Shown: positions 1 to 6,985 of the stretch, piece by piece
Numbering within the stretch: position 1 is the stretch's first letter
Layout: the number at the start of each line of letters is the position of its first letter
Assembly (NCBI GenBank): GCA_913056425.1
Contig: CAJXLR010000026.1
Location: forward strand, 1-12,122
DNA length: 12,122 bases
Reading direction: 5' to 3'
Source of the DNA: an uncultured Bacteroidota bacterium
GTDB lineage: Bacteria > Bacteroidota > Bacteroidia > NS11-12g > UBA9320
Made by a program: the position numbers and the translations under genes
Notes under the pieces: model-generated
Told to the model about the DNA's origin: nothing
The model's database searches: none
What the model saw: only the letters and a program-made list of their open reading frames with translations

Positions 1-11
1 TTCCGAGTCAT
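1..11 (-). CDS. Possible start of the next gene off the left edge (ATG directly after a stop)
   Basis: On the minus strand the stop codon TAG of the sorting-protein gene (14-12) is followed at once by ATG (11-9), then ACT CGG and the window edge. This would be a downstream operon gene starting with Met-Thr-Arg and zero spacing. Only three codons are visible, so the ATG may be chance; no function can be given. Confidence 0.25.
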
Positions 12-767
12 CTATTTTACGCGTTTCATGTTTTGCACTGTGAAAAAATCATCGGAAATGGGAGTTGTGAAGTCGAGACTTGTATACTCAAATATGGTCT
101 TTTGATTCTTTTTATCGGCAGGTACGATTTCCATTTTACTGGCAATCATCTTTCCGCCCATCATCTTCACATTCATGCTATTGAAGGTATTCACGAGTTC
201 ATTGTCCTCATCGAAAAACTGTGCCTTCATTTGGATATAATCTTTAACATCAATCCAGGAAACTATTTTCCCCCAAACCACAGCGGCTTCTTCTTTGGCA
301 ACAGACTGAATTTTGTAGCATTCTCTTCCACCAACCGTTTCTTTACCCAACAGGGTGTGCTTAAAGTCCTTTTCCACCGAGCTCTCGCGCACGAGATCAT
401 CGTTCGTTAAATCCGTCCCCATCCAGCTCTGGCTCATCATACTTGGAGGAAGCTTTATGATTCGCTCAACAGATGGAATCCAGTTCCACACTTCTTTATC
501 GCGCTTTAGAAAGACCGTTCCCTTATCGCGGGCGGGAGCGGTAATCAGGTTCATACTGAACTTGGTCCCTTTCGACCAAGACTTAATCCCCATAGTTCTG
601 GTCCATTTAGGACGTTGTATAGTTATGGTGATGGATGCTGTTGTTTGTGCACCCGTAAACTTGTCTTGCGACTTCTTAATAATCGAATCTGCGGTAGGAT
701 CAGCGGTTGATGCCGCCATTGCAACCAAACCCGCGAACACGATGATAACAAGTGTTCTAATCTTCAT
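12..767 (-). CDS. Outer membrane lipoprotein-sorting protein (LolA-like, COG2834 family)
   Basis: A 251-residue periplasmic protein of the LolA/LolB-like superfamily, whose members have a curved beta-sheet cradle that binds lipids or lipoprotein acyl chains. I chose the ATG at 767 because residues 1-20 then form a clean signal peptide (MKIRTLVIIV core, small residues AMAAS at the cleavage region). An upstream extension to a TTG at 812 would put charged residues before it. The family hallmark is clear at about residues 80-125: RDKGTVFLKR, WNWIPSVERIIKLPP, SQSWMGTDLTNDDL. The C-terminal half (TISDDFF-like end, FEYTSLDF) also fits. Length is normal. In other genomes this family often sits beside RND/MMPL or FtsX-type exporters; that partner is not visible here and could lie off the left edge. 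It is not the canonical LolA, so the exact cargo is unknown. Confidence 0.85.
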   Translation of the reverse strand: MKIRTLVIIVFAGLVAMAASTADPTADSIIKKSQDKFTGAQTTASITITIQRPKWTRTMGIKSWSKGTKFSMNLITAPARDKGTVFLKRDKEVWNWIPSVERIIKLPPSMMSQSWMGTDLTNDDLVRESSVEKDFKHTLLGKETVGGRECYKIQSVAKEEAAVVWGKIVSWIDVKDYIQMKAQFFDEDNELVNTFNSMNVKMMGGKMIASKMEIVPADKKNQKTIFEYTSLDFTTPISDDFFTVQNMKRVK

Positions 768-809
768 AGTTTCAGTGTTTAGTGGCCGTACACGGTCTCT
801 ATAGTTCTT

Positions 810-817
810 CAAAGTTT
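810..817 (-). promoter_or_regulatory. Weak -7-like element for the sorting-protein gene
   Basis: On the minus strand this reads AAACTTTG, matching five of the six fixed positions of the Bacteroidota -7 consensus TAnnTTTG. It would give a leader of about 40 nt to the ATG at 767. No TTG lies at the usual upstream distance. A one-mismatch match is common by chance, so this is only a candidate. Confidence 0.2.
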
Positions 818-933
818 CTTAAAAAAACCTCACATTTTTCAGAATTAACGGACAAATCAGCCAAGAACGGTTAAAAATCAGTTCAACAGTGTACTTGACT
901 ATAGGTTGAAATGCTTCACACTTAAATATTGTC

Positions 934-941
934 GATATTTG
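934..941 (+). promoter_or_regulatory. Candidate -7 element upstream of the T9SS beta-helix gene
   Basis: GATATTTG matches the Bacteroidota -7 consensus TAnnTTTG except at the first base. It would place transcription start about 15 nt before the ATG at 961. A TTG at 906-908 lies 25 nt upstream, which is longer than the usual spacing. Candidate only. Confidence 0.3.
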
Positions 942-960
942 TTACCAAATGTTTTAACAT

Positions 961-2355
961 ATGAACTCCCGAATCCGACGTGTCATGATTACCGTTGTGA
1001 TGTCTGGCACTTACTTCTTTTCAAGTGCTCAAACCACTATTAACTCAATCATCTCCTCAAACCAAACTTGGACCGTTGCGGGGAGTCCCTATATTTTGAG
1101 TGCGAATGCTGTCATCCAATCTGGGGCCAAGGTTACCATTGAGCCGGGTATAACCATTCGCTCAACAGCCCGAAATCTTCGAATCATCGTTGACGGCACA
1201 ATAGAAGCTGTTGGCACAAAAGATTCTGCGATTGTATGTCAAGAGTTTTACTTCGACCTAACCAATAAGTGTGAAGATTACGATACGGCCACTGGAAACG
1301 GTTGCCAGTTTAAATATTGCTTGTTTGATGGTAACGGTGCCGGAGGTTCATATGCACTCAAAACAGATAACACGACGCTATTAGTTCGCAATTGCAAATT
1401 CTTGGATGGGTATTACAACATCTACGTACGAAACAGCTCAAAAGACACGAACGATCTCTACATTGAAAAGTCAATCTTTGAGAATACTACTTCGTCATTT
1501 GGCTACGCCATGTATGCTAGCGGTGGTTACAGTTTGAAGCTTCATATGAGCGACTGCTACGTGCATAACATGTATGGAGTTTACATGCCACAATGGGCTT
1601 CCGTTAAGCGATGCTCCTTTACAAACATTCGCACAATGGGAATTAGTCAGACTACCACTCAATATTTACACCTTGAATGTAACTTATTTCAGAATTTTCA
1701 AGGCACTGCCCTTAGCCTGTCTAACCCACAGAGCACAGCCGAAATCTCAATCCACGAAAACACATTTGACAGTTGTAATACATTTTTCAGATTGCGGGTG
1801 GGGTCGCGATACAGACCGGCAAAATTCGAAGTGTACAACAACAACTTCTTAACCTTCGTGACTAATTCCGTTGAAGTATATGGTTCTGGGGTCGCAGGAG
1901 TTGCAGATACGATTTCGTTAGCAAAAAACTATTGGGGAACAACAACCTCGGCCAATATCTCTGCCGGTATCAAAGATTTTGTTGATGATATAACCATCGC
2001 CGGATATGTCGATCACTCGAATCATCTATCATCTAAGGTGACAACCTGCACTGACGGTAGTTCTATTGGCGGTGCCGATACTACAGGAGTGGATGGATCT
2101 GTTTCTGTAGCTGAATACACGATCAATGATGTTCGAGTTTATCCAAACCCGGCTTCAGATGTTGTCTCGATTGAATCCAACTTTGAGGCAAAGGTGATTC
2201 GAATCTTGTCGTTGAACGGGACTACTGTGCAGGCGAAATCGGCGAATGGGGATGTAACTGATCTTAACGTTGCCGACTTAAGCAGTGGGATATACCTATT
2301 GAACGTGACTGGCGATCAACAATCGGTTACCACGCGCATAATGATTACACACTAA
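961..2355 (+). CDS. Secreted right-handed beta-helix protein with T9SS type A sorting domain
   Basis: A 464-residue exported protein. Residues 1-23 form a signal peptide ending SSA before Gln24, a frequent Bacteroidota cleavage context. Residues about 45-340 carry short, irregular strand-turn repeats typical of a parallel beta-helix: AKVTIEPGITI, then IIVDGTIEAVGTKDSAI, then successive NxF/C-ladder turns (CKFLDGYYNIYV, ECNLFQNFQGTAL, ENTFDSCNTFF, NNNFLTFVTNSVEVYGSG, KNYWGT). Residues 391-464 are a type A T9SS C-terminal domain: it starts VRVYPNPASD, continues with IRILSLNG, and ends SSGIYLLNV then TRIMITH. This tail would direct the protein through the T9SS translocon, with cleavage and surface attachment or release. 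No catalytic residues can be assigned, so it could be an adhesin or a polysaccharide-binding protein. It stands alone, with a strong terminator just behind it. Confidence 0.85.
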   Translation: MNSRIRRVMITVVMSGTYFFSSAQTTINSIISSNQTWTVAGSPYILSANAVIQSGAKVTIEPGITIRSTARNLRIIVDGTIEAVGTKDSAIVCQEFYFDLTNKCEDYDTATGNGCQFKYCLFDGNGAGGSYALKTDNTTLLVRNCKFLDGYYNIYVRNSSKDTNDLYIEKSIFENTTSSFGYAMYASGGYSLKLHMSDCYVHNMYGVYMPQWASVKRCSFTNIRTMGISQTTTQYLHLECNLFQNFQGTALSLSNPQSTAEISIHENTFDSCNTFFRLRVGSRYRPAKFEVYNNNFLTFVTNSVEVYGSGVAGVADTISLAKNYWGTTTSANISAGIKDFVDDITIAGYVDHSNHLSSKVTTCTDGSSIGGADTTGVDGSVSVAEYTINDVRVYPNPASDVVSIESNFEAKVIRILSLNGTTVQAKSANGDVTDLNVADLSSGIYLLNVTGDQQSVTTRIMITH

Positions 2356-2377
2356 CTATCTATATTAGTTCAAATGG

Positions 2378-2405
2378 GAGCCGGGCGACCGGCTCTTATT
2401 TTTTT
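2378..2405 (+). terminator. Rho-independent terminator of the T9SS beta-helix gene
   Basis: A perfect 7-bp G+C-rich stem (GAGCCGG at 2378-2384, CCGGCTC at 2389-2395) closes a GCGA tetraloop of the stable GNRA type. It is followed by TTATTTTTTT. It lies 22 nt after the stop at 2355. The T-tract (2396-2405) is at the same time the stop codon and two terminal Lys codons of the converging gene. On the minus strand the hairpin is not followed by a good T-run, so it should act mainly on the plus strand. Confidence 0.88.
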
Positions 2406-3160
2406 ACACCAATCATTGCCCCAAAATTTCCATCTTCGATTCTTCCCTCTGAAGGAACTCTCATCTTAGATACAAAACCATCGAGGTATAAGGCGTTTGG
2501 GCAGTTCAGACGTTCTTTAAACAAACTAGCCAAGGTATAAAAGTTGGTCTTCTCATTTGAGATTACGAAGTAAACAACACCATCTTCAGCAACCCCAACT
2601 GCATTGCGGATATGGACGTTTGAAGAGCCTTTTCTAATAGCCGGGTGATACGAGTTATTGATTACCAACATTGGACCGGATTGGGTTGCGTAGCGCCAAG
2701 GTGTGTACGACTTGATAAACAAATCTCGAGTTAATACACGGGCGTCCCCATTTTGGGTAATTCCAAACACACCATTCGGCATTAGATAGAAGTTTCCATA
2801 GGCAGAATCCGTATTAACCGACTTGTGCTTGACTCCGTTTTCTATGAACACCCCTTGAGGTGATTGATCCTTGAGATACATCCCGCCATTCATGGCCATA
2901 CTGAGCGGCACTCCACGATACGCGCTGTAATTCATATACTTTTCGAGTTGACCTAACGGCTTTCCGGTGGTGTCTGCCCATCCCATTACTATGCCATTAC
3001 CTGACTCAACCCGCACAACATCGAACGAAACTCCATTCCAATCGATGGTTTCAATAATGTCTTTTTTGCTTCGAGCAAAAACAACGCTAAGCAGTATGAG
3101 CAATACTACTGCTGTTAGCGGCAGACGCCATTTACTTATCCGCCGTTCTCGGTTTTCCAT
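2396..3160 (-). CDS. Phosphodiester glycosidase family protein (DUF2233/NAGPA-like, YigE-type)
   Basis: A 254-residue protein with a basic N-terminus (RERRISKWR) and one hydrophobic segment at about residues 13-29, which acts as signal peptide or membrane anchor; the rest should face the periplasm. Family motifs appear in order: SMAMNGGMY (87-95), SPQGVFIENG (100-109), GNFYLMPNGVFGI (122-134), ATQSGPMLV (158-166), HIRNAVGV (183-190), ALYLDGFVSKM (223-233) and a C-terminal FGAMIGV. This is the core of the DUF2233 domain, related to the mammalian uncovering enzyme that removes GlcNAc from a phosphodiester. Bacterial substrates are mostly unknown; an envelope glycan phosphodiester is a reasonable guess. 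The start at 3160 lies inside the end of the upstream metalloprotease gene (25-bp overlap), which implies co-transcription and probably coupled translation. Confidence 0.85.
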   Translation of the reverse strand: MENRERRISKWRLPLTAVVLLILLSVVFARSKKDIIETIDWNGVSFDVVRVESGNGIVMGWADTTGKPLGQLEKYMNYSAYRGVPLSMAMNGGMYLKDQSPQGVFIENGVKHKSVNTDSAYGNFYLMPNGVFGITQNGDARVLTRDLFIKSYTPWRYATQSGPMLVINNSYHPAIRKGSSNVHIRNAVGVAEDGVVYFVISNEKTNFYTLASLFKERLNCPNALYLDGFVSKMRVPSEGRIEDGNFGAMIGVKK

Positions 3161-3960
3161 TTTTGATAGTATTCCTCAGCTTGAGGCATATTCTTTTTAA
3201 GCGCATCAATTCGAGTTTCCGGATGTGGATGTGTACTCATAAACTCAGGAGGTCTCGCACCTCCGGCCAAACTGTTCATGCGCCCCCAAAATGTTGGTGC
3301 TTCACTCGGGTTATATCCAGCCATTGCCATAAACATCAACCCCATATAGTCTGCTTCAGACTCGTGCTTCCTGCTAAACGGCAACATAACTCCCACTTGC
3401 GTCCCTAAACCATACGCCAACTGAAATAACTGCTGAGTCTCTTGTGGTTTGTCCAACAGCGCAACATTTAGTGCAACTCCGCCAAGCTGTTGTGCAACGC
3501 CATGACTCATCCGCTCGTTTCCGTGACGTGCAATCGCATGGGCAATTTCATGTCCCATAACCACAGCCACACCGGTTTCAGTTTCACAAATGGGCATAAT
3601 TCCACTGTAGAATACAACCTTACCTCCCGGCATACACCATGCATTAATTGTGGGCTCATCAACCAAGTTGAACTCCCACTGGTAGTTGGCCAACTCCGAT
3701 GTATCACCTGTCGATTTCAAATACTCCTCAACGGCATTAGAAATTCGGTTCCCTGCATTCATAACCATTTGATGGTAGTTCCCGCTAGACACAACACTGC
3801 TCGTATCTAAAAACGAAGAATACGAGGTAAGACTCATGGCAACCAAATCACTCTCAGGAAGAAGTTTCATCTGACGGCGCCCGGTCATCGGAACACGCGC
3901 ACAGGAATAAATTATCAGGGTTAAGGTGGCAAAAGCCAACAAACCTTTTAAGTGTTTCAT
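3136..3960 (-). CDS. M48 family zinc metalloprotease lipoprotein (LoiP/BepA-like)
   Basis: A 274-residue predicted lipoprotein. The signal peptide ends IIYSC with the lipidated Cys at residue 20; Tyr at -2 is slightly unusual for a lipobox. The residues after Cys (ARVP) lack an acidic surface-export signal, so it probably stays in the periplasm. The zinc site is complete: HEIAH (His137, Glu138, His141) and ExxAD (Glu200 to Asp204, within KHESEADYMGL). Other M48 marks are NAWCMPGGKVVFYSGI (106-121) and STHPHPETRIDAL (242-254). Relatives such as LoiP, YcaL and BepA degrade or help assemble outer membrane proteins, and that is the inferred role here. It is the first gene of a two-gene unit; its last 25 bp overlap the start of the DUF2233 gene. 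Confidence 0.93.
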   Translation of the reverse strand: MKHLKGLLAFATLTLIIYSCARVPMTGRRQMKLLPESDLVAMSLTSYSSFLDTSSVVSSGNYHQMVMNAGNRISNAVEEYLKSTGDTSELANYQWEFNLVDEPTINAWCMPGGKVVFYSGIMPICETETGVAVVMGHEIAHAIARHGNERMSHGVAQQLGGVALNVALLDKPQETQQLFQLAYGLGTQVGVMLPFSRKHESEADYMGLMFMAMAGYNPSEAPTFWGRMNSLAGGARPPEFMSTHPHPETRIDALKKNMPQAEEYYQKWKTENGG

Positions 3961-3985
3961 ACGAGTATGATTTCAAATCACATTC

Positions 3986-3993
3986 CAAATTAA
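3986..3993 (-). promoter_or_regulatory. Candidate -7 element upstream of the M48 protease gene
   Basis: The minus strand reads TTAATTTG, one mismatch from TAnnTTTG. It would give a leader of about 20 nt before the ATG at 3960. There is no TTG at the usual distance. It lies in the 110-bp region between two divergent starts (3960 and 4071). Candidate only. Confidence 0.25.
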
Positions 3994-4070
3994 CCGATTT
4001 CGATTGTAAAACGAGCGGCACTTCAAGGGGCCATGTATTATGCTTAACTTCGTCGCTCATTTCAAAGATT

Positions 4071-5429
4071 ATGACGCCTCAAGAATATTTAACTAAAAAT
4101 CAAGAACGATTCCTAAACGAACTGCTCGACTGGCTCAAAATACCGAGTATCAGTGCAGATAGCGCTTTTGCTGATGACGTGCACAAAGCAGCTGCATTTG
4201 TTGCTGACAAGTTAAAATCAGCCGGTGCAGACAATGTTTCAATCGAACAAACTGCAGGATATCCGATCGTATACGGTGAGAAGATAATTGATCCATCTAA
4301 GCCCACTGTCCTCGTGTATGGCCACTACGATGTCCAGCCTTCTGTACCCGATGAGTTGTGGAATACACCTGCTTTCGAGCCAACCATTCGCGATGGGAAT
4401 ATATACGCTCGTGGCGCGTGTGACGACAAAGGTCAAGCCTACATGCATGTAAAAGCTTTTGAATGCATGATGGAAACGAACAGTTTAGACTGTAATGTGA
4501 AATTCATGCTCGAAGGTGAAGAAGAAGTGGGAAGCCCGAACCTTGGAATCTATGTAAAAGACAACGTTGAGAAGCTAGCTGCCGATGTGGTTTTAGTTTC
4601 AGATACGGCAATGATTGCAAATGACATTCCGAGTATCGACACCGGCCTACGGGGCTTGAGTTATGTTGAAGTTGAAGTTACCGGACCAAACATCGATTTG
4701 CATAGTGGAACGTATGGCGGTGCCGTTGCCAATCCAATCAACGTATTGTGTGATATGATTAGCAGCTTGCACGACGAAAATCGTCACATCACCATTCCTG
4801 GATTCTATGATGATGTCTTAGAGGTTGGTCCTGAAGAACGTGCAGAAATGGCTAAAACTCCTTTTGACTTGGATGCATACAAGAAAGAACTTGATGTTGA
4901 CGACGTTATGGGTGAAGCTGGGTTCTCAACTTTAGAGCGTACCGGTATCCGACCTACACTCGACGTGAATGGTATTTGGGGAGGTTATATTGGTGAAGGC
5001 GCTAAAACTGTGTTACCAAGTAAAGCTTATGCAAAGATTTCGATGCGTTTGGTGCCGAATCAGACTTCGGATAAAATCTCTGACATGTTTAAAAAGCACT
5101 TTGAGTCCATCGCCCCAAAATCGGTTAAAGTGAACGTTACCTTGCACCACGGTGGAGAAGCGGCTGTTACACCAATTGACAGCAAGGCATATGAAGCTGC
5201 GAGTCGAGCAATGGACACTACATTCGGAAAGAAACCTGTTCCAACTCGAGGAGGTGGAAGTATTCCGATTGTTGCCATGTTCGAGGAAGTGCTTGGTCTA
5301 AAAACTATTTTGATGGGATTTGGATTAGATACGGATGCGATTCACTCGCCAAATGAGAAGTTTGGAATATTCAACTTCTACCGAGGAATTGAAACCATTC
5401 CATACTTCTATAAGTACTACGCGGAGTAG
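4071..5429 (+). CDS. M20 family dipeptidase (zinc metallopeptidase)
   Basis: A 452-residue cytoplasmic enzyme (no signal peptide) of the M20/ArgE/DapE/CPG2 group, of the dipeptidase branch. It hydrolyses dipeptides using a pair of zinc ions. The metal-site residues are all in place: GHYDVQP with His85 and Asp87; ARGACDDKGQ with bridging Asp118; EGEEEVGS with catalytic Glu151 and ligand Glu152; SDT with Asp178; and GFGLDTDAIHSPNE with His425. The dimerisation (lid) domain begins near residue 195 and carries DLHSGTYGG (His211), typical of the family. The RGGGSIP loop (393-399) is also conserved. Length matches the usual 450-470 residues. The gene is monocistronic, divergent from the M48 gene, and its TAG stop directly abuts the stop of the converging gene. 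Likely role: turnover of peptides for amino-acid supply. Confidence 0.94.
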   Translation: MTPQEYLTKNQERFLNELLDWLKIPSISADSAFADDVHKAAAFVADKLKSAGADNVSIEQTAGYPIVYGEKIIDPSKPTVLVYGHYDVQPSVPDELWNTPAFEPTIRDGNIYARGACDDKGQAYMHVKAFECMMETNSLDCNVKFMLEGEEEVGSPNLGIYVKDNVEKLAADVVLVSDTAMIANDIPSIDTGLRGLSYVEVEVTGPNIDLHSGTYGGAVANPINVLCDMISSLHDENRHITIPGFYDDVLEVGPEERAEMAKTPFDLDAYKKELDVDDVMGEAGFSTLERTGIRPTLDVNGIWGGYIGEGAKTVLPSKAYAKISMRLVPNQTSDKISDMFKKHFESIAPKSVKVNVTLHHGGEAAVTPIDSKAYEAASRAMDTTFGKKPVPTRGGGSIPIVAMFEEVLGLKTILMGFGLDTDAIHSPNEKFGIFNFYRGIETIPYFYKYYAE

Positions 5430-6869
5430 TTAAGGAACAAACTCAATAGCTCCGGCATCCGGTTTTGCATCGCGGGTGGCCTCGAGATAATCGAGTGATA
5501 TGCCCGGAATTGGATCTCCGATGTCGCGAGCCTTTGAAGAAGGGAGTAATCTATATTCTCTACCTTGAGGATTCACTAAACCAGCATCCTCACCCATTGG
5601 GACAATTACATTTCCCATCCCTTTATAGTCGAGTTTGCGGTCGTGCTTCACCAAGTTGTGATGGAATGAAGTATCACCGAAAAGCAATGGTTCATCAATT
5701 CCTGTGAACGTCGCAAATGCCGCCTCTGATTCCAGCGATCCATCGATGAGGCAATTCGCTACATCGTATTGTGTTGGATACACTTGTACGATTTGGTTGA
5801 AATCGTTGAGTCGGACATTGTTCACCACAAACGTTGGGTCTCTTCGCGCAAAGTCGTAGCCATATGTAGCAAATGTGCAATGCTTCAAATCGTAAACCCC
5901 GCCAAACAATCCGAGAAAACTGTATCTACCGCAGTTTGTAAATATGCTGTTGCGTGCAATGATTCGGGCCGACTTACCAGATAAACCATCAAAGCTCATA
6001 TTGCGAACAAGAGTGTTATCAACAACAACTGCGGGCGGCATGTTGTATGAAAATCCGGTTGTCGAGTCACAATAAATACCAACTGTGCCATTCTTAATTA
6101 TGGCGTGTTTTATGGTGCTCCCTCTACTGAGTTTGTCAATCCAGATACCACCCCATTGACCCGCAACTTCTTCGAAATCCGGCTGAAGCCGATCGCCCTG
6201 AAATTCTACCGGCTCATCTTTTGTTCCTCGAATCTCTAAAGTCCCTTCCACATACAACCACGACCGAGGAGCAAAATGCATTTTGACTCCTTCTTCGATA
6301 GTTAGCTTGCAGTTTTCGGGTACATATAAATATCCATAAACCACATAAGGCTTTTGCTTATCGGAGAACGTCACATCGCACAGTGTATCGCGGAAAAAAT
6401 ATTCAGCGTCTTGACCCCACGCCATGAGTTGAACTTGCTGCTGATTGCCATTGGTGCTAATCGATAAGGAGTCACGCACAATGAGCGGTAACGATTGTGG
6501 GGCATCATTCTCATCTACAGACAACTCCACGAAAACAAAGATGGAATCTCCGGGACCAATCTCAATGTCACTAACGGAAGGTCCAACTTCCCCGTCTACA
6601 TTTATTCGGAAAACAGATTCGCTCCCACCATAAAGCATAAAGTCTGTTTTCACCGCTTCTTTGAGCGGATTCACAACAACCAGTTGCTTGTTTACCGAAA
6701 GTGGAATACGAGGGATGTTTGATGTAAAAACTGTATCGAAGAAAATGGTATCCGATCGCAATGTAAGACTCGCATCAGATCCCGTGTAGAATACCTGATC
6801 GTCGTTGCACGATGAGAGAATCAACGTGAATGTTACAACAGTCAGAACAATTGCGAGTTTAAACTTCAT
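5430..6869 (-). CDS. Beta-helix lipoprotein, likely surface-exposed (choice-of-anchor Q-like C-terminus)
   Basis: A 479-residue lipoprotein. The signal peptide (MKFKLAIVL core) ends LILSSC, with the lipidated Cys at residue 21. The following NDDQ is acidic, like the lipoprotein export signals that send Bacteroidota lipoproteins to the cell surface. Residues about 30-155 look like an Ig-like beta domain (VVNPLKEAV, IGPGDSIFVFVEL). Residues about 175-400 form a right-handed beta-helix: CKLTIEEGVKMHFA, LYVEGTLEIRGTKDEPV, QWGGIWID, HAIIKNGTVGIYC, VVDNTLVRNMSFDGL, ARNSIFTNCG, NCLIDGS. The C-terminus (ARDIGDP, DYLEATRDAKPDAGAIEF) matches the ending seen in choice-of-anchor Q proteins. I chose the ATG at 6869; the TTG at 6878 lies inside the promoter element. 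The family in other genomes is uncharacterised; no catalytic site is visible. Confidence 0.85.
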   Translation of the reverse strand: MKFKLAIVLTVVTFTLILSSCNDDQVFYTGSDASLTLRSDTIFFDTVFTSNIPRIPLSVNKQLVVVNPLKEAVKTDFMLYGGSESVFRINVDGEVGPSVSDIEIGPGDSIFVFVELSVDENDAPQSLPLIVRDSLSISTNGNQQQVQLMAWGQDAEYFFRDTLCDVTFSDKQKPYVVYGYLYVPENCKLTIEEGVKMHFAPRSWLYVEGTLEIRGTKDEPVEFQGDRLQPDFEEVAGQWGGIWIDKLSRGSTIKHAIIKNGTVGIYCDSTTGFSYNMPPAVVVDNTLVRNMSFDGLSGKSARIIARNSIFTNCGRYSFLGLFGGVYDLKHCTFATYGYDFARRDPTFVVNNVRLNDFNQIVQVYPTQYDVANCLIDGSLESEAAFATFTGIDEPLLFGDTSFHHNLVKHDRKLDYKGMGNVIVPMGEDAGLVNPQGREYRLLPSSKARDIGDPIPGISLDYLEATRDAKPDAGAIEFVP

Positions 6870-6875
6870 GCGAGG

Positions 6876-6903
6876 CAAAAGTAAGTGATGTACGGGATTA
6901 CAA
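6876..6903 (-). promoter_or_regulatory. Bacteroidota-type promoter (TTG / TAnnTTTG) of the beta-helix lipoprotein gene
   Basis: On the minus strand TACTTTTG (6883-6876) is an exact match to the Bacteroidota -7 consensus TAnnTTTG. A TTG (6903-6901) lies 17 nt upstream, within the spacing reported for the -33 element. Only CCTCGC separates the -7 element from the ATG at 6869, so the transcript should have a leader of a few bases at most. This also rules out the in-frame TTG at 6878 as start. Confidence 0.65.
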
Positions 6904-6985
6904 CGTGTACTTCATAGCTATGTTGTTCACCGAAATGTCGTTTCTCGTTTTTCGTAACTTAAAGAAACCAAACCAAGAGAAAACC

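Noticed and set aside
33..804. Plus-strand open frames of 125 and 149 codons opposite the sorting-protein gene
   Set aside because: They lie antisense to a gene with clear family motifs and a signal peptide, and their translations show no recognisable motif.
845..874. TTAAC / GTTAA inverted repeat as a possible terminator or operator
   Set aside because: Arms of 5 bp and a 20-nt gap are too weak, and no T-run follows.
882..910. Inverted repeat TTCAAC / GTTGAA with a 17-nt spacer upstream of the T9SS beta-helix gene
   Set aside because: A 6-bp inverted repeat with an asymmetric A+T-rich spacer is expected by chance; no extended symmetry and no other copy seen.
4045..4052. TAACTTCG as a -7 element for the dipeptidase gene
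   Set aside because: One mismatch within TTTG itself and no TTG at the right distance; this level of match is common by chance, so it was not listed as a feature.
6915..6922. TAGCTATG as a promoter for the gene at 6986
   Set aside because: Mismatch in the conserved TTTG and no -33 TTG; the leader would be about 60 nt without support.
6905..6985. Upstream extension (GTG start) of the modular secreted protein
   Set aside because: It would add 27 residues before a good signal peptide that begins at the ATG at 6986, after an A-rich leader typical of Bacteroidota.
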